A stretch of 64,000 nucleotides of DNA from positions 1 through 64,000 of the forward strand of contig NZ_CBXX010000019.1 in NCBI RefSeq assembly GCF_000577615.1, written 5' to 3'. The notes below the pieces were generated by a model. The model was given only the letters and a program-made list of their open reading frames with translations. It did not search any database and was not told the origin of the DNA. This DNA comes from Herbaspirillum sp. RV1423 (GTDB taxonomy: Bacteria; Pseudomonadota; Gammaproteobacteria; Burkholderiales; Burkholderiaceae_D). Positions 26,952-34,826 of the stretch are shown one piece after another. The position numbers were made by a program, and so were the translations under genes. Within the stretch, counting starts at the first letter, position 1. Each line of letters begins with the position of its first letter.

Positions 26952-27149
26952 ATGAAGCGCTATGCGGTATTCGCTGGACCTTACTATTATCCGGCCGGTG
27001 GCTGGGATGATTTCGTCGGGTTCATTGATGCCCTTGATGAAGTGGCCACCGCGTTGCCGGATCACGTAGTCGATTGGTGGCACGTCGTCGATCTGACTCT
27101 CGGCCACATTGTCTTCGATTCATATCGCGGCCAGGTTGACCCCGCCTAA
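26952..27149 (+). CDS. Small hypothetical protein with YYYPAGGWDDF motif
   Basis: The 65-residue protein starts MKRYAVFAGPYYYPAGGWDD and continues FVGFIDALDEVATALP. This aromatic GGW-D-F pattern occurs in small proteins of phages and plasmids of unknown function, from general knowledge. No clear ribosome site is visible. A minus-strand frame of 112 codons (26769-27107) overlaps it and ends 16 bases before the gene at 26753. I prefer the plus-strand gene because its protein looks far more natural, but both are uncertain. Confidence 0.5.
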   Translation: MKRYAVFAGPYYYPAGGWDDFVGFIDALDEVATALPDHVVDWWHVVDLTLGHIVFDSYRGQVDPA

Positions 27150-27207
27150 CTCTGTAACCTTTTTACAGAATCCCTCGTTGTAAATCCCGTTTTGCCCTCT
27201 ATATCCC

Positions 27208-27243
27208 GGATTTATCTCACCGTTCCCTCTGGATTTATCTCAC
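27208..27243. repeat. 13-base direct repeat in a gene-free AT-rich stretch
   Basis: GGATTTATCTCAC occurs at 27208-27220 and again at 27231-27243, 23 bases apart. The stretch 27150-27526 has no supportable gene and is clearly richer in AT than the flanking chromosome. Spaced repeats of this kind occur at the ends of some transposable elements, but no transposase is present, so this is at most a remnant. Confidence 0.5.
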
Positions 27244-27526
27244 TCCCCCTCAACCAAAATTGATCAGGCCATTAAATGTAATCTGAATCGATGACGTTTC
27301 AGTTACGTGCACCACCTGATTCTGAGTATGTCATGACCGCCATACGGAGCGGCTTAACCGATGGAAGAACACAAATTATCACATCAAAATCGGAACCAGA
27401 ATGTCCATCGTATTGCTGATTAACTCCGTACCAATAGAGTCCGCAAATTCCGTATCGATGGAGATAAGCATATTCTTATTCGTAAAGAAGATTAAAAATC
27501 TAAAAATTAAATATTTAATCCGACAG

Positions 27527-27835
27527 TTATAAATTCTTTGCAAACTTAATCAATTCATTTTTCTTTCTGTTCCCTAGCCGATGATAAATTAAGACTAGTT
27601 CAGCAAGCTGGTCCTCTTCTGTATAAAAATATCCAGTAGGAACGTTCAAGACTTCTGCCAAGCGCTGAGAAATTTGATAGTCCGCTTTATGCACGCCGAG
27701 TTCGTAACGATTAATTCTGGTACTCGCCACAAACTCGTCCAGCTCCGCCAAAATTCCCAACTCTTTCTGAGATAACCCTATTGCAAGCCGCGCCTCTTTC
27801 AGGCGGCGTCCCCACGTCACATTGCCCTTGCTCAT
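27527..27835 (-). CDS. XRE-family DNA-binding protein
   Basis: The 102-residue protein begins MSKGNVTWGRRLKEARLAIG and has an XRE/Cro helix-turn-helix (LSQKELGILAELDEFVAST, recognition part RINRYELG). A short C-terminal helix (DQLAELVLIYHRLGNRKKNE) is typical of small phage- or plasmid-type repressors. ATG 27835 is used; a TTG 12 bases earlier is in frame. The gene is clearly AT-rich relative to the chromosome. It is divergent from the gene at 28081, with two palindromes between them that are likely its operators. Confidence 0.9.
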   Translation of the reverse strand: MSKGNVTWGRRLKEARLAIGLSQKELGILAELDEFVASTRINRYELGVHKADYQISQRLAEVLNVPTGYFYTEEDQLAELVLIYHRLGNRKKNELIKFAKNL

Positions 27836-27860
27836 TGTAGTTCTCAAAAAATTAGAGAGC

Positions 27861-27873
27861 TACGATAATCGTA
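27861..27873. promoter_or_regulatory. Candidate XRE operator 1
   Basis: TACGATAATCGTA is a perfect 6+1+6 palindrome 26 bases upstream of the XRE start. Its TACG/CGTA half-site matches the second palindrome, whose centre is 34 bases away. Confidence 0.6.
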
Positions 27874-27893
27874 ATTTATACCTCTCTCAGATA

Positions 27894-27908
27894 CTACGTA
27901 TTTCGTAG
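27894..27908. promoter_or_regulatory. Candidate XRE operator 2
   Basis: CTACGTATTTCGTAG is an inverted repeat (CTACG-N5-CGTAG) with the same half-site as operator 1. The centre-to-centre spacing of 34 bases is close to three helical turns. Confidence 0.6.
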
Positions 27909-27912
27909 CATT

Positions 27913-27927
27913 TGTGATATCGTCACA
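27913..27927. promoter_or_regulatory. TGTGA-N5-TCACA inverted repeat
   Basis: TGTGATATCGTCACA lies in the same divergent region. It looks like a CRP half-site pair but with five rather than six central bases, so CRP binding is doubtful. It may be another site for a local regulator. Confidence 0.35.
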
Positions 27928-28080
27928 CCTAAAGCGTCGACTAATAAGCCTCTCAAATGAGAAAAGTATGCGTATTCCCATAGCCATTGGCCTAATGGCC
28001 GTTGACGGACTACGGCTACCAAATAGCGGAAACCGCAGCAGGCGGTTTGCGGACGTCAATCCCAAACGTAGGAGGCCTCC

Positions 28081-28494
28081 ATGCCTAGCTGCACCACGGC
28101 TACACAAGACACATCCCTTCCCGCAACGCCGCAAGCCAACGCAAAACCTGACGCCGCTCAGCGCATCATGAAGCTGGAAAAGGCCGTCAACTTCATGGAC
28201 GCACTATCCCAGGAGGGATTCGGCCAGATAGCGGCCATTGCAAAACTGGCAATCTTGAGCCTGGAGACACCAGAGGGGTACTATCCGGCGCACAGGGAGA
28301 CACTTGCCGCGGCCTTTACCGCCATATGCAAGATCGCCGATGACATCGCCGACTGCATCAACTGCGAAGCCGAAGAGGTGGGACTCAATCACAAGGATGA
28401 ACGCACTGAGGCCAGGCATGAAGCCCGGCGCGAAGGTGAAAGGCAATACGCTCAACTCGCCGATACCGCTACAGACGACGAGGTGACAACATGA
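28081..28494 (+). CDS. Hypothetical protein divergent from XRE regulator
   Basis: The 137-residue protein follows a strong ribosome site (TAGGAGG, six bases before ATG). After a polar N-terminus it has a helical region (IMKLEKAVNFMDALSQEGFG and AAIAKLAILSLETPEGYY), a segment with IADCINCEAEEVG, and a charged tail. Proteins like this occur in accessory regions of Burkholderiales, by general recollection, and have no assigned function. The stop overlaps an ATG that opens an 18-codon frame (28491-28547), perhaps the remains of a coupled gene. Confidence 0.7.
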   Translation: MPSCTTATQDTSLPATPQANAKPDAAQRIMKLEKAVNFMDALSQEGFGQIAAIAKLAILSLETPEGYYPAHRETLAAAFTAICKIADDIADCINCEAEEVGLNHKDERTEARHEARREGERQYAQLADTATDDEVTT

Positions 28495-28659
28495 GCGTCG
28501 ATATCTGGGACAAGCTTTTTGCCTTCGTGACAACGCCTGCAACATAAACCGGATTTCCCCTTCTCTCTCGCCTATGGACAATTCATCATCGCGGCGTTCA
28601 AACCTACCAATAAGTACGTCAAGAAAATCCTTAAAGTTCGCAAAATTACGCTACACTTT

Positions 28660-28769
28660 TCCGCGAATAAAAAATACCATGTCGTGTATTGCGTGAATAA
28701 GCATGCAATCAAACTGTCATGCACCAGATCAAACCGGTAGGCACGATAACCATCGTGCCTACTTTTTTT
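28660..28769 (+). ncRNA. Candidate small RNA ending in a strong terminator
   Basis: No gene is visible between 28548 and 28912, yet a strong intrinsic terminator stands at 28737-28769. A weak promoter (-35 CTTAAA at 28630, -10 TACACT at 28652) would give a transcript of about 105 bases with an internal GCATG...CATGC hairpin. The start and the promoter are inferred; the terminator is clear. Confidence 0.3.
28737..28769 (+). terminator. Strong intrinsic terminator in gene-free stretch
   Basis: GTAGGCACGAT-AACC-ATCGTGCCTAC makes a perfect 11-base stem followed by seven T residues. It is 190 bases past the nearest upstream stop. Confidence 0.88.
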
Positions 28770-28912
28770 AGGGGGGAGAAATTCCGAAAGCCAAACAGCA
28801 TTGCTTGGGCATCGTCCTCAAGTAAATGCCGTCAAGCGTCTCTGACGCCGATATTTCAATAGCCACGGCCAAGCCGGGTATTTTCGTCAACAAGAAAAAT
28901 TAGGGGTTTTAC

Positions 28913-29590
28913 ATGTTCAGAAAGACAGCGTCCGCCGTGACAACGATGGCGGTGCTTGCCGCGCTCGCCGGCTGCGTGACAGAAGAGCAGTCGCGCACTC
29001 TCCCGGTAACTCAGACCATTGCCAGCACCACCGCTTATCAGGGCGCCCGCAGCGCAATTGCGGTCGGCAAATTCGATAATCGTTCCAGCTTCATGCGCGG
29101 CTTGTTCAGCGACGGCGTCGACCGGCTCGGCGGACAGGCCAAGACAATCCTGATCACCCATCTGCAGCAAAGCGGAAGATTCGACGTCCTCGATCGCGAC
29201 AACATGGCTGAAATCGGCCAGGAAGCCAAGATCAACAAGCAGGCGCAAACGCTGAAGGGCGCGAGCTTTGTCGTCACCGGCGATGTGACCGAATTCGGCC
29301 GCAAGGAAGTCGGCGATCGCCAGCTTTTCGGTATTCTCGGCCGCGGCAAATCGCAAGTCGCCTATGCCAAGGTGAACCTGAACATCGTCGATGTCGCGAC
29401 TTCGCAAGTCGTTTACTCATCCCAGGGCGCCGGCGAATATAGCCTGTCCAATCGGGAAATCATCGGCTTCGGCAGCACCGCAAGCTACGATTCCACACTG
29501 AACGGCAAGGTGCTGGATCTGGCGATTCGCGAGGCCATCAACAATCTGGTCGCAGGCATCGATTCCGGCGCATGGCGTCCGGTCAAGTGA
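28913..29590 (+). CDS. CsgG-family outer-membrane lipoprotein
   Basis: The 225-residue protein has a lipoprotein signal peptide with lipobox LAALAGC (Cys at about residue 20). Its body resembles CsgG/HfaB, the curli-type secretion pore family: SAIAVGKFDNRSSF, LITHLQQSGRFDVLDRDNM and KGASFVVTGDVTEFG are characteristic. In this three-lipoprotein arrangement the function is not established; no curli subunit genes (csgA/B) are present. ATG 28913 follows AGGGG. It is the first of three adjacent lipoprotein genes. Confidence 0.88.
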   Translation: MFRKTASAVTTMAVLAALAGCVTEEQSRTLPVTQTIASTTAYQGARSAIAVGKFDNRSSFMRGLFSDGVDRLGGQAKTILITHLQQSGRFDVLDRDNMAEIGQEAKINKQAQTLKGASFVVTGDVTEFGRKEVGDRQLFGILGRGKSQVAYAKVNLNIVDVATSQVVYSSQGAGEYSLSNREIIGFGSTASYDSTLNGKVLDLAIREAINNLVAGIDSGAWRPVK

Positions 29591-29603
29591 GAGAAAGGGA
29601 AAA

Positions 29604-29975
29604 ATGATCATGACAACCGCTTCCACTTTTCGCTCCGCCTTGATCCTTGCGCTGCCGCTGCTGGTCCTCACGGGCTGCGCGACGCGCCAGCCGCCGCTCT
29701 ATGGCTGGGGCAGTTACCAGCAAGAGGTTTACCAATACTTCAAGGCTGACGGCAGCAAGAGCAACGAAGAACAAATCCTGGCGCTGGAAGAAACTGCTCA
29801 AAAGAGTCGCGCCAAAGGCGAAACCCTGCCGCCGGGATATCACGCTCATTTGGGCTTGCTGTATGCCAATGCGGGCAAAGAAGATCTGGTCGTGCAGGAG
29901 TTTGAAACAGAGAAGACGCTCTTCCCTGAATCGGCTCCTTACATGGACTTCCTCCTGCGCAAATTCAAAAAATAA
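29604..29975 (+). CDS. DUF4810 domain lipoprotein
   Basis: The protein has 123 residues with a lipobox at LVLTGCA and the sequence PPLYGWGSYQQEVYQYFK typical of the DUF4810 family, followed by a TPR-like helical pair (YHAHLGLLYANAGKEDLVV). ATG 29604 or 29610 may be used. It starts 13 bases after the CsgG-family gene and is followed 11 bases later by the DUF799 gene, so the three form one operon. Function unknown; probably a periplasmic partner of the other two. Confidence 0.85.
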   Translation: MIMTTASTFRSALILALPLLVLTGCATRQPPLYGWGSYQQEVYQYFKADGSKSNEEQILALEETAQKSRAKGETLPPGYHAHLGLLYANAGKEDLVVQEFETEKTLFPESAPYMDFLLRKFKK

Positions 29976-29986
29976 AAGGCCTTCAC

Positions 29987-30649
29987 ATGCAATTGTCAAA
30001 ATTTAAAGGAATCGCCGTCACGCTGCTGCTGGCCGTACTGGCAACAGGTTGCGCGACACAGCAAAAACCGTACGACTATGCCGCTTTCAAGGAAAGCAAG
30101 CCGCGCACCATTCTCGTGCTGCCGCCGTTGAACAATTCTCCGGATGTCGCCGCCACTTACGGCATGTTGTCGCAGGTGACGTACCCTCTGGCGGAGTCCG
30201 GCTACTATGTGCTGCCTGTCACGCTGGTCGATGAAACCTTCAAGCAGAACGGTTTGACGACGCCAGCCGACATCCACAATGTGGCGCCGGCAAAGTTACG
30301 GGAGATTTTCGGGGCAGATGCCGGACTGTACGTCGACGTCCAGAAATACGGTTCCAGCTATATTGTGGTCAACAGCGTGACCATGGTGACCGCCGAAGCC
30401 AAATTGCTGGACCTGAGGACCGGCAAAGTGTTGTGGGAAGGTTCGGCCACAGCTTCCAGCAATGAAGGCCAGAACAACTCCAACGGCCTGGTGGGCATTC
30501 TGGTTTCCGCTATTGTCAATCAGATCATCGCCACCAGCACCGATGCCAGCTACAACATGGCTGGCCTGGCCAGCGCCCGCTTGCTGATGGCGGGTCATAA
30601 AAACGGCATACTGTACGGACCGCGTTCGCCCAAATACCAAAGCGATTAA
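29987..30649 (+). CDS. DUF799 (GNA1162-like) lipoprotein
   Basis: The 220-residue protein has a lipobox (LATGCAT) and matches the DUF799 family, whose structurally studied member is the Neisseria vaccine antigen GNA1162. Conserved stretches are PRTILVLPPLNNSPDVAATY, YYVLPVTLVDETFKQNGL and the pair KLLDLRTGKVLWEGSA. The fold resembles the TolB N-terminal/ABC-auxiliary type. Found third in the CsgG-DUF4810-DUF799 operon and closed by the terminator at 30681. Confidence 0.88.
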   Translation: MQLSKFKGIAVTLLLAVLATGCATQQKPYDYAAFKESKPRTILVLPPLNNSPDVAATYGMLSQVTYPLAESGYYVLPVTLVDETFKQNGLTTPADIHNVAPAKLREIFGADAGLYVDVQKYGSSYIVVNSVTMVTAEAKLLDLRTGKVLWEGSATASSNEGQNNSNGLVGILVSAIVNQIIATSTDASYNMAGLASARLLMAGHKNGILYGPRSPKYQSD

Positions 30650-30680
30650 GTATTGCCGTTGGTTGGACTGACGAACTCGA

Positions 30681-30706
30681 AGCCGGATTCTTATCCGGCT
30701 TTTTTA
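30681..30706 (+). terminator. Terminator after the lipoprotein trio
   Basis: AGCCGGAT-TCTT-ATCCGGCT followed by seven T residues is an intrinsic terminator 31 bases past the DUF799 stop. It lies between convergent operons. Confidence 0.88.
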
Positions 30707-30725
30707 CGTCCTGAGCGCATTCCTT

Positions 30726-31550
30726 CTAGCGCAGCATGAACGACATCGCCGACAAGCTGTTCAACACGCGCACCACAAACTCCACCGACGGCGCGTCGAA
30801 CTTCAGCGTCACTGCGTCGACACGTTCAACGATCGGCAACTGACAGAACAGATCGGTCAGCGCCGGCGTCTGGACTTGCAACCGGCATGTGACCGGCACT
30901 TCAATACGGTACTTCGGCATCTGGGTCGAACGCGCCGCCTGCACCGCTTCTTGCGCGGTCTTTTCCAGCAAGGCGTAGGCCTGCTGCGGCGATAGCGAAT
31001 CGCCGCTGTTGGCGCCGTGGGCTTTTTTGATCTCGGCGAAATGCGCCTGCGGAAACAGCGGCTGCGTTTCTTCGATAAAGACGTCGTCGCCGCTGCCGAA
31101 AATCACCGGCACACCATATTCGCCTGCCAGCGCGCCGTAAATCCCGGCCTCGCCCGACTCCGTGCCGTTGAGCCAGACGCGCGCGAACGCGAAACTGTTA
31201 ATGGTGTGCGCGAGGATGCCGCGCGTCTGCGAGCGCGCGTGATAGCCGACCATCATCACCGCATCGACGTTGTCGGCGACGCCGCCCATCATGCCGAGCA
31301 CGCGCGGCTTGCCCAGCACCATGCGCGCAGCCGGATGCAGCAGGTCCGGCAACAGGTTGCGGAAGCTGCCGTGGGAATCGTTGACGACGATATTGCCGGC
31401 GCCGCCGGCCAGCGCGCCGCGGATCACGGTGTTGGCTTCGTCGGTCATCTGGCGCCGCGCGCGTTCGTATTCGCTGTTGCCGGGACGGGTCTGCTCAGGA
31501 TGGAATACGCCGGCAACGCCTTCGATGTCGACGGAAATCAGTATGTTCAT
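30726..31550 (-). CDS. dppA: M55-family D-aminopeptidase
   Basis: The 274-residue protein starts MNILISVDIEGVAGVFHPEQ, where Asp8 and Glu10 are the conserved zinc ligands of M55 peptidases such as Bacillus DppA. Further conserved parts are VVNDSHGSFRNLLPDLL and GYHARSQTRGILAHT. M55 enzymes cut short peptides with D-amino acids at the N-terminus. ATG 31550 overlaps the stop of the upstream DmpA-type gene by four bases. It is the last gene of the peptide operon. Confidence 0.93.
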   Translation of the reverse strand: MNILISVDIEGVAGVFHPEQTRPGNSEYERARRQMTDEANTVIRGALAGGAGNIVVNDSHGSFRNLLPDLLHPAARMVLGKPRVLGMMGGVADNVDAVMMVGYHARSQTRGILAHTINSFAFARVWLNGTESGEAGIYGALAGEYGVPVIFGSGDDVFIEETQPLFPQAHFAEIKKAHGANSGDSLSPQQAYALLEKTAQEAVQAARSTQMPKYRIEVPVTCRLQVQTPALTDLFCQLPIVERVDAVTLKFDAPSVEFVVRVLNSLSAMSFMLR

Positions 31551-32605
31551 GCATGCTCCATGGTGGCGAGGGAGGCCAGCAAGTCGCTCAGCGAGCGGCG
31601 CTGGTGGCCATCCCTGCCCTTGACCGCTTCGGCGGCGAACAAGGCGTTGAGAATCGCTTGCTCGGTGCTGTCGGCAACCGCGTAGAAAAGCGGATCGAGC
31701 AGGCTGTCGTGCAAGCAGGAAAAAGACATCGCCGACAACTCGGCATCCGGCAAATGCAGCACCGTCTGCGCCGTGGAAAACGCCAGCGCGATATCGCCGC
31801 TGCCGTGGCCGTAGACCGAACCGGTGCGTGCGAGCCCGACGCCCGCACGCCCGGCCAGCCGGCGCAACTGGCGCGCGTCGAGCGGCGCATCGGTGGCGAT
31901 CAGCATGATGATGGAACCCTTCTCGGGTACATCTTCCAATCCTTTTTGCAGGCATTTCAGCGTCGTGCCCGTGGGCTCGCCATCGATGACCAGGTCGGAC
32001 ATCTTGCCGAAGTTGGCCAGCACAAGGGTGCCGACGATGTAGCCGGCATTGCCGATTGCGACCTTGCGCGAAGCGCTGCCGATGCCGCCTTTGAGCTCGA
32101 AGCAGGACATGCCGCGTCCGGCCCCGACCGCGCCCTGGGCGACCTGGTCCGAGGCGTTCTGCAAGGCGTGCAGGTAGTGCCGCTCTTCCACCGCAAACGC
32201 TTGCATGTCGTTGAGAAAACCGTCATTGCATTCGAACACCAGCGGATTGATGCTGGGCAGGTCGCGGCCGATGCCGGGATTGTCCTGTACGGCCGCGCGC
32301 GTCTGCGCGGTGGCGACGGCGCCGACGGCAAAGGTGTTGGTCAGGGCGATCGGCGTTTCCAATACGCCCAGCTCTTCAACCTGCATCAGGCCGATGCTCT
32401 TGCCGAAGCCGTTGAACGTTACCGCGGCTGCCGGCACCTTCTCCCGGAACAGGTCGCGCCCGTGCGGACGCACTACAGTGACTCCGGTCTGGATGGCGCC
32501 ATAGTTCAGCGTGCAATGGCCGACCGTGACGCCGGGCACGTCGGCGATGCTGTCGCCGGCGCCGGCAGGCAACCGGCCGATATGGGGAGGATATTTCTTG
32601 CTCAT
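31547..32605 (-). CDS. P1-family (DmpA-type) aminopeptidase
   Basis: The protein has about 352 residues and belongs to the DmpA/L-aminopeptidase D-esterase family of self-cleaving N-terminal nucleophile enzymes. The autoprocessing site is the Gly230-Ser231 pair in EKGSIIMLIATDAPL; Ser231 becomes the nucleophile of the beta chain. Upstream landmarks are GVTVGHCTLNYG and ELKGGIGSASR. Members hydrolyse N-terminal D- or L-residues or beta-peptides. ATG 32605 (MSKKY) is chosen; an in-frame ATG at 32629 would add eight residues. Coupled to the M55 peptidase gene downstream. Confidence 0.92.
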   Translation of the reverse strand: MSKKYPPHIGRLPAGAGDSIADVPGVTVGHCTLNYGAIQTGVTVVRPHGRDLFREKVPAAAVTFNGFGKSIGLMQVEELGVLETPIALTNTFAVGAVATAQTRAAVQDNPGIGRDLPSINPLVFECNDGFLNDMQAFAVEERHYLHALQNASDQVAQGAVGAGRGMSCFELKGGIGSASRKVAIGNAGYIVGTLVLANFGKMSDLVIDGEPTGTTLKCLQKGLEDVPEKGSIIMLIATDAPLDARQLRRLAGRAGVGLARTGSVYGHGSGDIALAFSTAQTVLHLPDAELSAMSFSCLHDSLLDPLFYAVADSTEQAILNALFAAEAVKGRDGHQRRSLSDLLASLATMEHA

Positions 32606-32634
32606 GGTCTTGCTTCGGATTACGCCCATGCCTT

Positions 32635-33540
32635 TTATTTCTGGTCCAGCTTGGGATCGAGCGCATCGCGCAGGCCGTCGCCGAGCAGGTTGAAAGCCAG
32701 CACCGTCAGGAAGATCGCCAGGCTGGGAAAGATCGCGATATGCGGCGCGGTCATCATATCGGAACGCGCCTCATTGAGCATGGCGCCCCACTCCGGCGTC
32801 GGCGGCTGCGCGCCCAGGCCGAGGAAGGACAGGCTGGCGGCGGTAATGATGGAAGTGCCGATACGCATCGTGAAATACACCACCACCGAAGAAATCGTGC
32901 CGGGAAAAATATGCCGCAAAATGATCGTCATGTCGTTGGCGCCGATGCTGCGCACCGCTTCGATGTAGGTCAGTTGCTTGAGCGACAGCGTATTGCCGCG
33001 CACCAGCCGGGCGAACGCCGGGATGCTGAAGATCGCCACCGCGATGATGACGTTGGTCATGCCGTTGCCGAGGATGGCCACGATGGCGATGGCCAGCAGG
33101 ATGCCGGGAAAAGCAAACAATACATCGCAGATGCGCATGATGATGCGGTCGGCCCAGCCTTCGTAGTAACCGGCCACCAGTCCCAGGAAAGTACCGACGA
33201 TGGAACCCACCGCCACTGACGAGAAGCCCACCGCCAGCGACAACTGCGTGCCGACCAGGATGCGGCTGAAGATATCGTGACCCAGCGAATCGACGCCGAA
33301 CCAGTGCTGCAACGACGGCCCTGCATTGAGCGCATCGTAGTCGAAATAATTCTCGGCGTCGTATGGAGTGATGTAGGGCGAAACGATCGCGATCACCACA
33401 AGGAACAGCACGAAGGCGCCGGCCGCCAGCGCCAGCGGTTGCTTCTTGAACTTGCGCCAGAATTCGCTCCAGGGTGTACGAATCGACCTGGAAGCTGCGA
33501 TTGCGACTGCATTTGCGGCAGGTGTAGTGGAAGTCGACAT
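32635..33540 (-). CDS. gsiD: Peptide/glutathione ABC transporter permease 2
   Basis: The 301-residue DppC/GsiD-type permease has a cytoplasmic N-terminal tail, about six helices and the EAA loop [20 protein letters not shown]. It pairs with the GsiC-like permease, encoded nine bases upstream. The start ATG 33540 is fixed by the adjacent stop. It transports oligopeptides or glutathione across the inner membrane using the GsiA-like ATPase. Confidence 0.93.
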   Translation of the reverse strand: MSTSTTPAANAVAIAASRSIRTPWSEFWRKFKKQPLALAAGAFVLFLVVIAIVSPYITPYDAENYFDYDALNAGPSLQHWFGVDSLGHDIFSRILVGTQLSLAVGFSSVAVGSIVGTFLGLVAGYYEGWADRIIMRICDVLFAFPGILLAIAIVAILGNGMTNVIIAVAIFSIPAFARLVRGNTLSLKQLTYIEAVRSIGANDMTIILRHIFPGTISSVVVYFTMRIGTSIITAASLSFLGLGAQPPTPEWGAMLNEARSDMMTAPHIAIFPSLAIFLTVLAFNLLGDGLRDALDPKLDQK

Positions 33541-33548
33541 GCTCTGCC

Positions 33549-34469
33549 TCACTTGTAACGGATGCTCGGATTGATGACGGCATACAGCACGTCGACAACC
33601 AGATTGATGAAAATGAATTCCAGCGAGAACAGCAGAATCTCGGCCTGGATGATCGGATAGTCGCGCATCTCGACGGCGTCGATCAGCAGGCGGCCCATGC
33701 CGGGCCAATTGAAGACTTTCTCCACCAGGATCGAGCCGCCCAGCAGGAAGCCGAACTGCAACCCCATCATGGTCACCACCGGGATCAACGCATTGCGCAA
33801 GCAATGCTTGACCACCACGATGCGCTCGTTCAGCCCCTTGGCGCGCGCGGTGCGGACATAGTCTTCCTTCATGATTTCGATGAACGACGAGCGCGTGAAG
33901 CGCGCCATGATCGCCGCCACGCCGGCGCCCAGCGTCAGCGACGGCAGGATGTAATGACGCCAACTGTCGGCGCCGACCGTCGGCAGCCAGCCCAGTTGCA
34001 CCGAAAACACCTGCATCAGCACCATGCCCAGCGCGAACGGCGGGAAAGACATGCCTGACACCGCCAGCGTCATGCCGACGCGGTCCGGCCATTCATTACG
34101 CCACACCGCGGAAAATATTCCAATGAACAAGCCGAAGATGACCGCCCACACCATGCTGGTCAGGGTCAGCCACATTGTCGGCCAGAAGCGTTCCATGATT
34201 TCCTGGCTGACCGGCAGCTTGCTGCGCAGCGAAGTGCCGAAGTCGCCCTGCGCGGCGTTGACGAAGAAGCGCACGAATTGCTTGTGGATCGGCTGATCGA
34301 GGCCGAGATCGGCGCGTATAAGCGCGACCGTTTGCTCATCCGCTTCGGGACCGGCCGCCAGCCGCGCCGGATCGCCGGGCAGCAAGTGGACGAACAGGAA
34401 CACCATCACCGCCACCAGCAGCAAGGTCGGGATCAGTCCCATCAGGCGTTTTAAAACATAAGAAAACAT
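33549..34469 (-). CDS. gsiC: Peptide/glutathione ABC transporter permease 1
   Basis: This 306-residue protein is a DppB/GsiC-type permease: N-terminal helix in [20 protein letters not shown], then [11 protein letters not shown] typical of the family, and the ATPase-contact loop in [19 protein letters not shown]. It is followed by the GsiD-like permease. A hairpin-repeat region of 357 bases lies between it and the binding protein gene upstream. Confidence 0.94.
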   Translation of the reverse strand: MFSYVLKRLMGLIPTLLLVAVMVFLFVHLLPGDPARLAAGPEADEQTVALIRADLGLDQPIHKQFVRFFVNAAQGDFGTSLRSKLPVSQEIMERFWPTMWLTLTSMVWAVIFGLFIGIFSAVWRNEWPDRVGMTLAVSGMSFPPFALGMVLMQVFSVQLGWLPTVGADSWRHYILPSLTLGAGVAAIMARFTRSSFIEIMKEDYVRTARAKGLNERIVVVKHCLRNALIPVVTMMGLQFGFLLGGSILVEKVFNWPGMGRLLIDAVEMRDYPIIQAEILLFSLEFIFINLVVDVLYAVINPSIRYK

Positions 34470-34666
34470 GGCGCGTCCTGCAATGATTCAACAACTTGGG
34501 GAGCGAGGCTTTGACCGAATTCCGGCCTTGTTTCGCTCCGCGATAAAAATCCGTTTGCCGCACTGGCTTATTCGGTTTGTTGCTTAGGCGGTGCTTTTTC
34601 ACTACTGGTTTGCTGCTCGCTCACTGCTCATCCGCAACTTACCGTCTACGTGATCGCGACGTAAGC

Positions 34667-34807
34667 CGCTGGGTTCCTGCGTTCGCTGGAACGACGGCGA
34701 TGATGATATCCGCCGCCTTCACTCAATCCGTCGTCCCAGCGAAAGCCGGGACCCAGCGTCGTATCGTCCAACATCGACAACGGACTCCGGCTTGCGTCGG
34801 AACGACG
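34667..34807. repeat. REP-like hairpin repeat, copy 3 (three arms)
   Basis: Three related arms are visible: CGCTGGGTTCCTGCGTTCGC at 34667, GTCGTCCCAGCGAAAGCCGG near 34730 and a degenerate arm ending GTCGGAACGACGG at 34807. It lies between the binding-protein and permease genes of the gsi operon. The rest of the gap 34470-34826 holds no gene. Confidence 0.8.
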
Positions 34808-34826
34808 GACTTGATACCAAAGCGGC

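Noticed and set aside
26769-27107. Minus-strand frame of 112 codons before the gene at 26753
   Set aside because: It overlaps the plus-strand gene at 26952, whose protein looks more natural. The last 40 residues of the minus frame are plausible, so it is left open rather than called.
27913-27927. CRP binding site
   Set aside because: The two half-sites are five bases apart rather than six, so CRP binding is not supported; kept only as an unassigned dyad.
27914-28171. Plus-strand frame of 85 codons upstream of the gene at 28081
   Set aside because: It overlaps the better-supported gene at 28081, which has a strong ribosome site; composition is arginine-rich and unnatural.
24449-28912. CRISPR array or integrase in the accessory segment
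   Set aside because: No regular repeat-spacer pattern and no tyrosine- or serine-recombinase motif on either strand.
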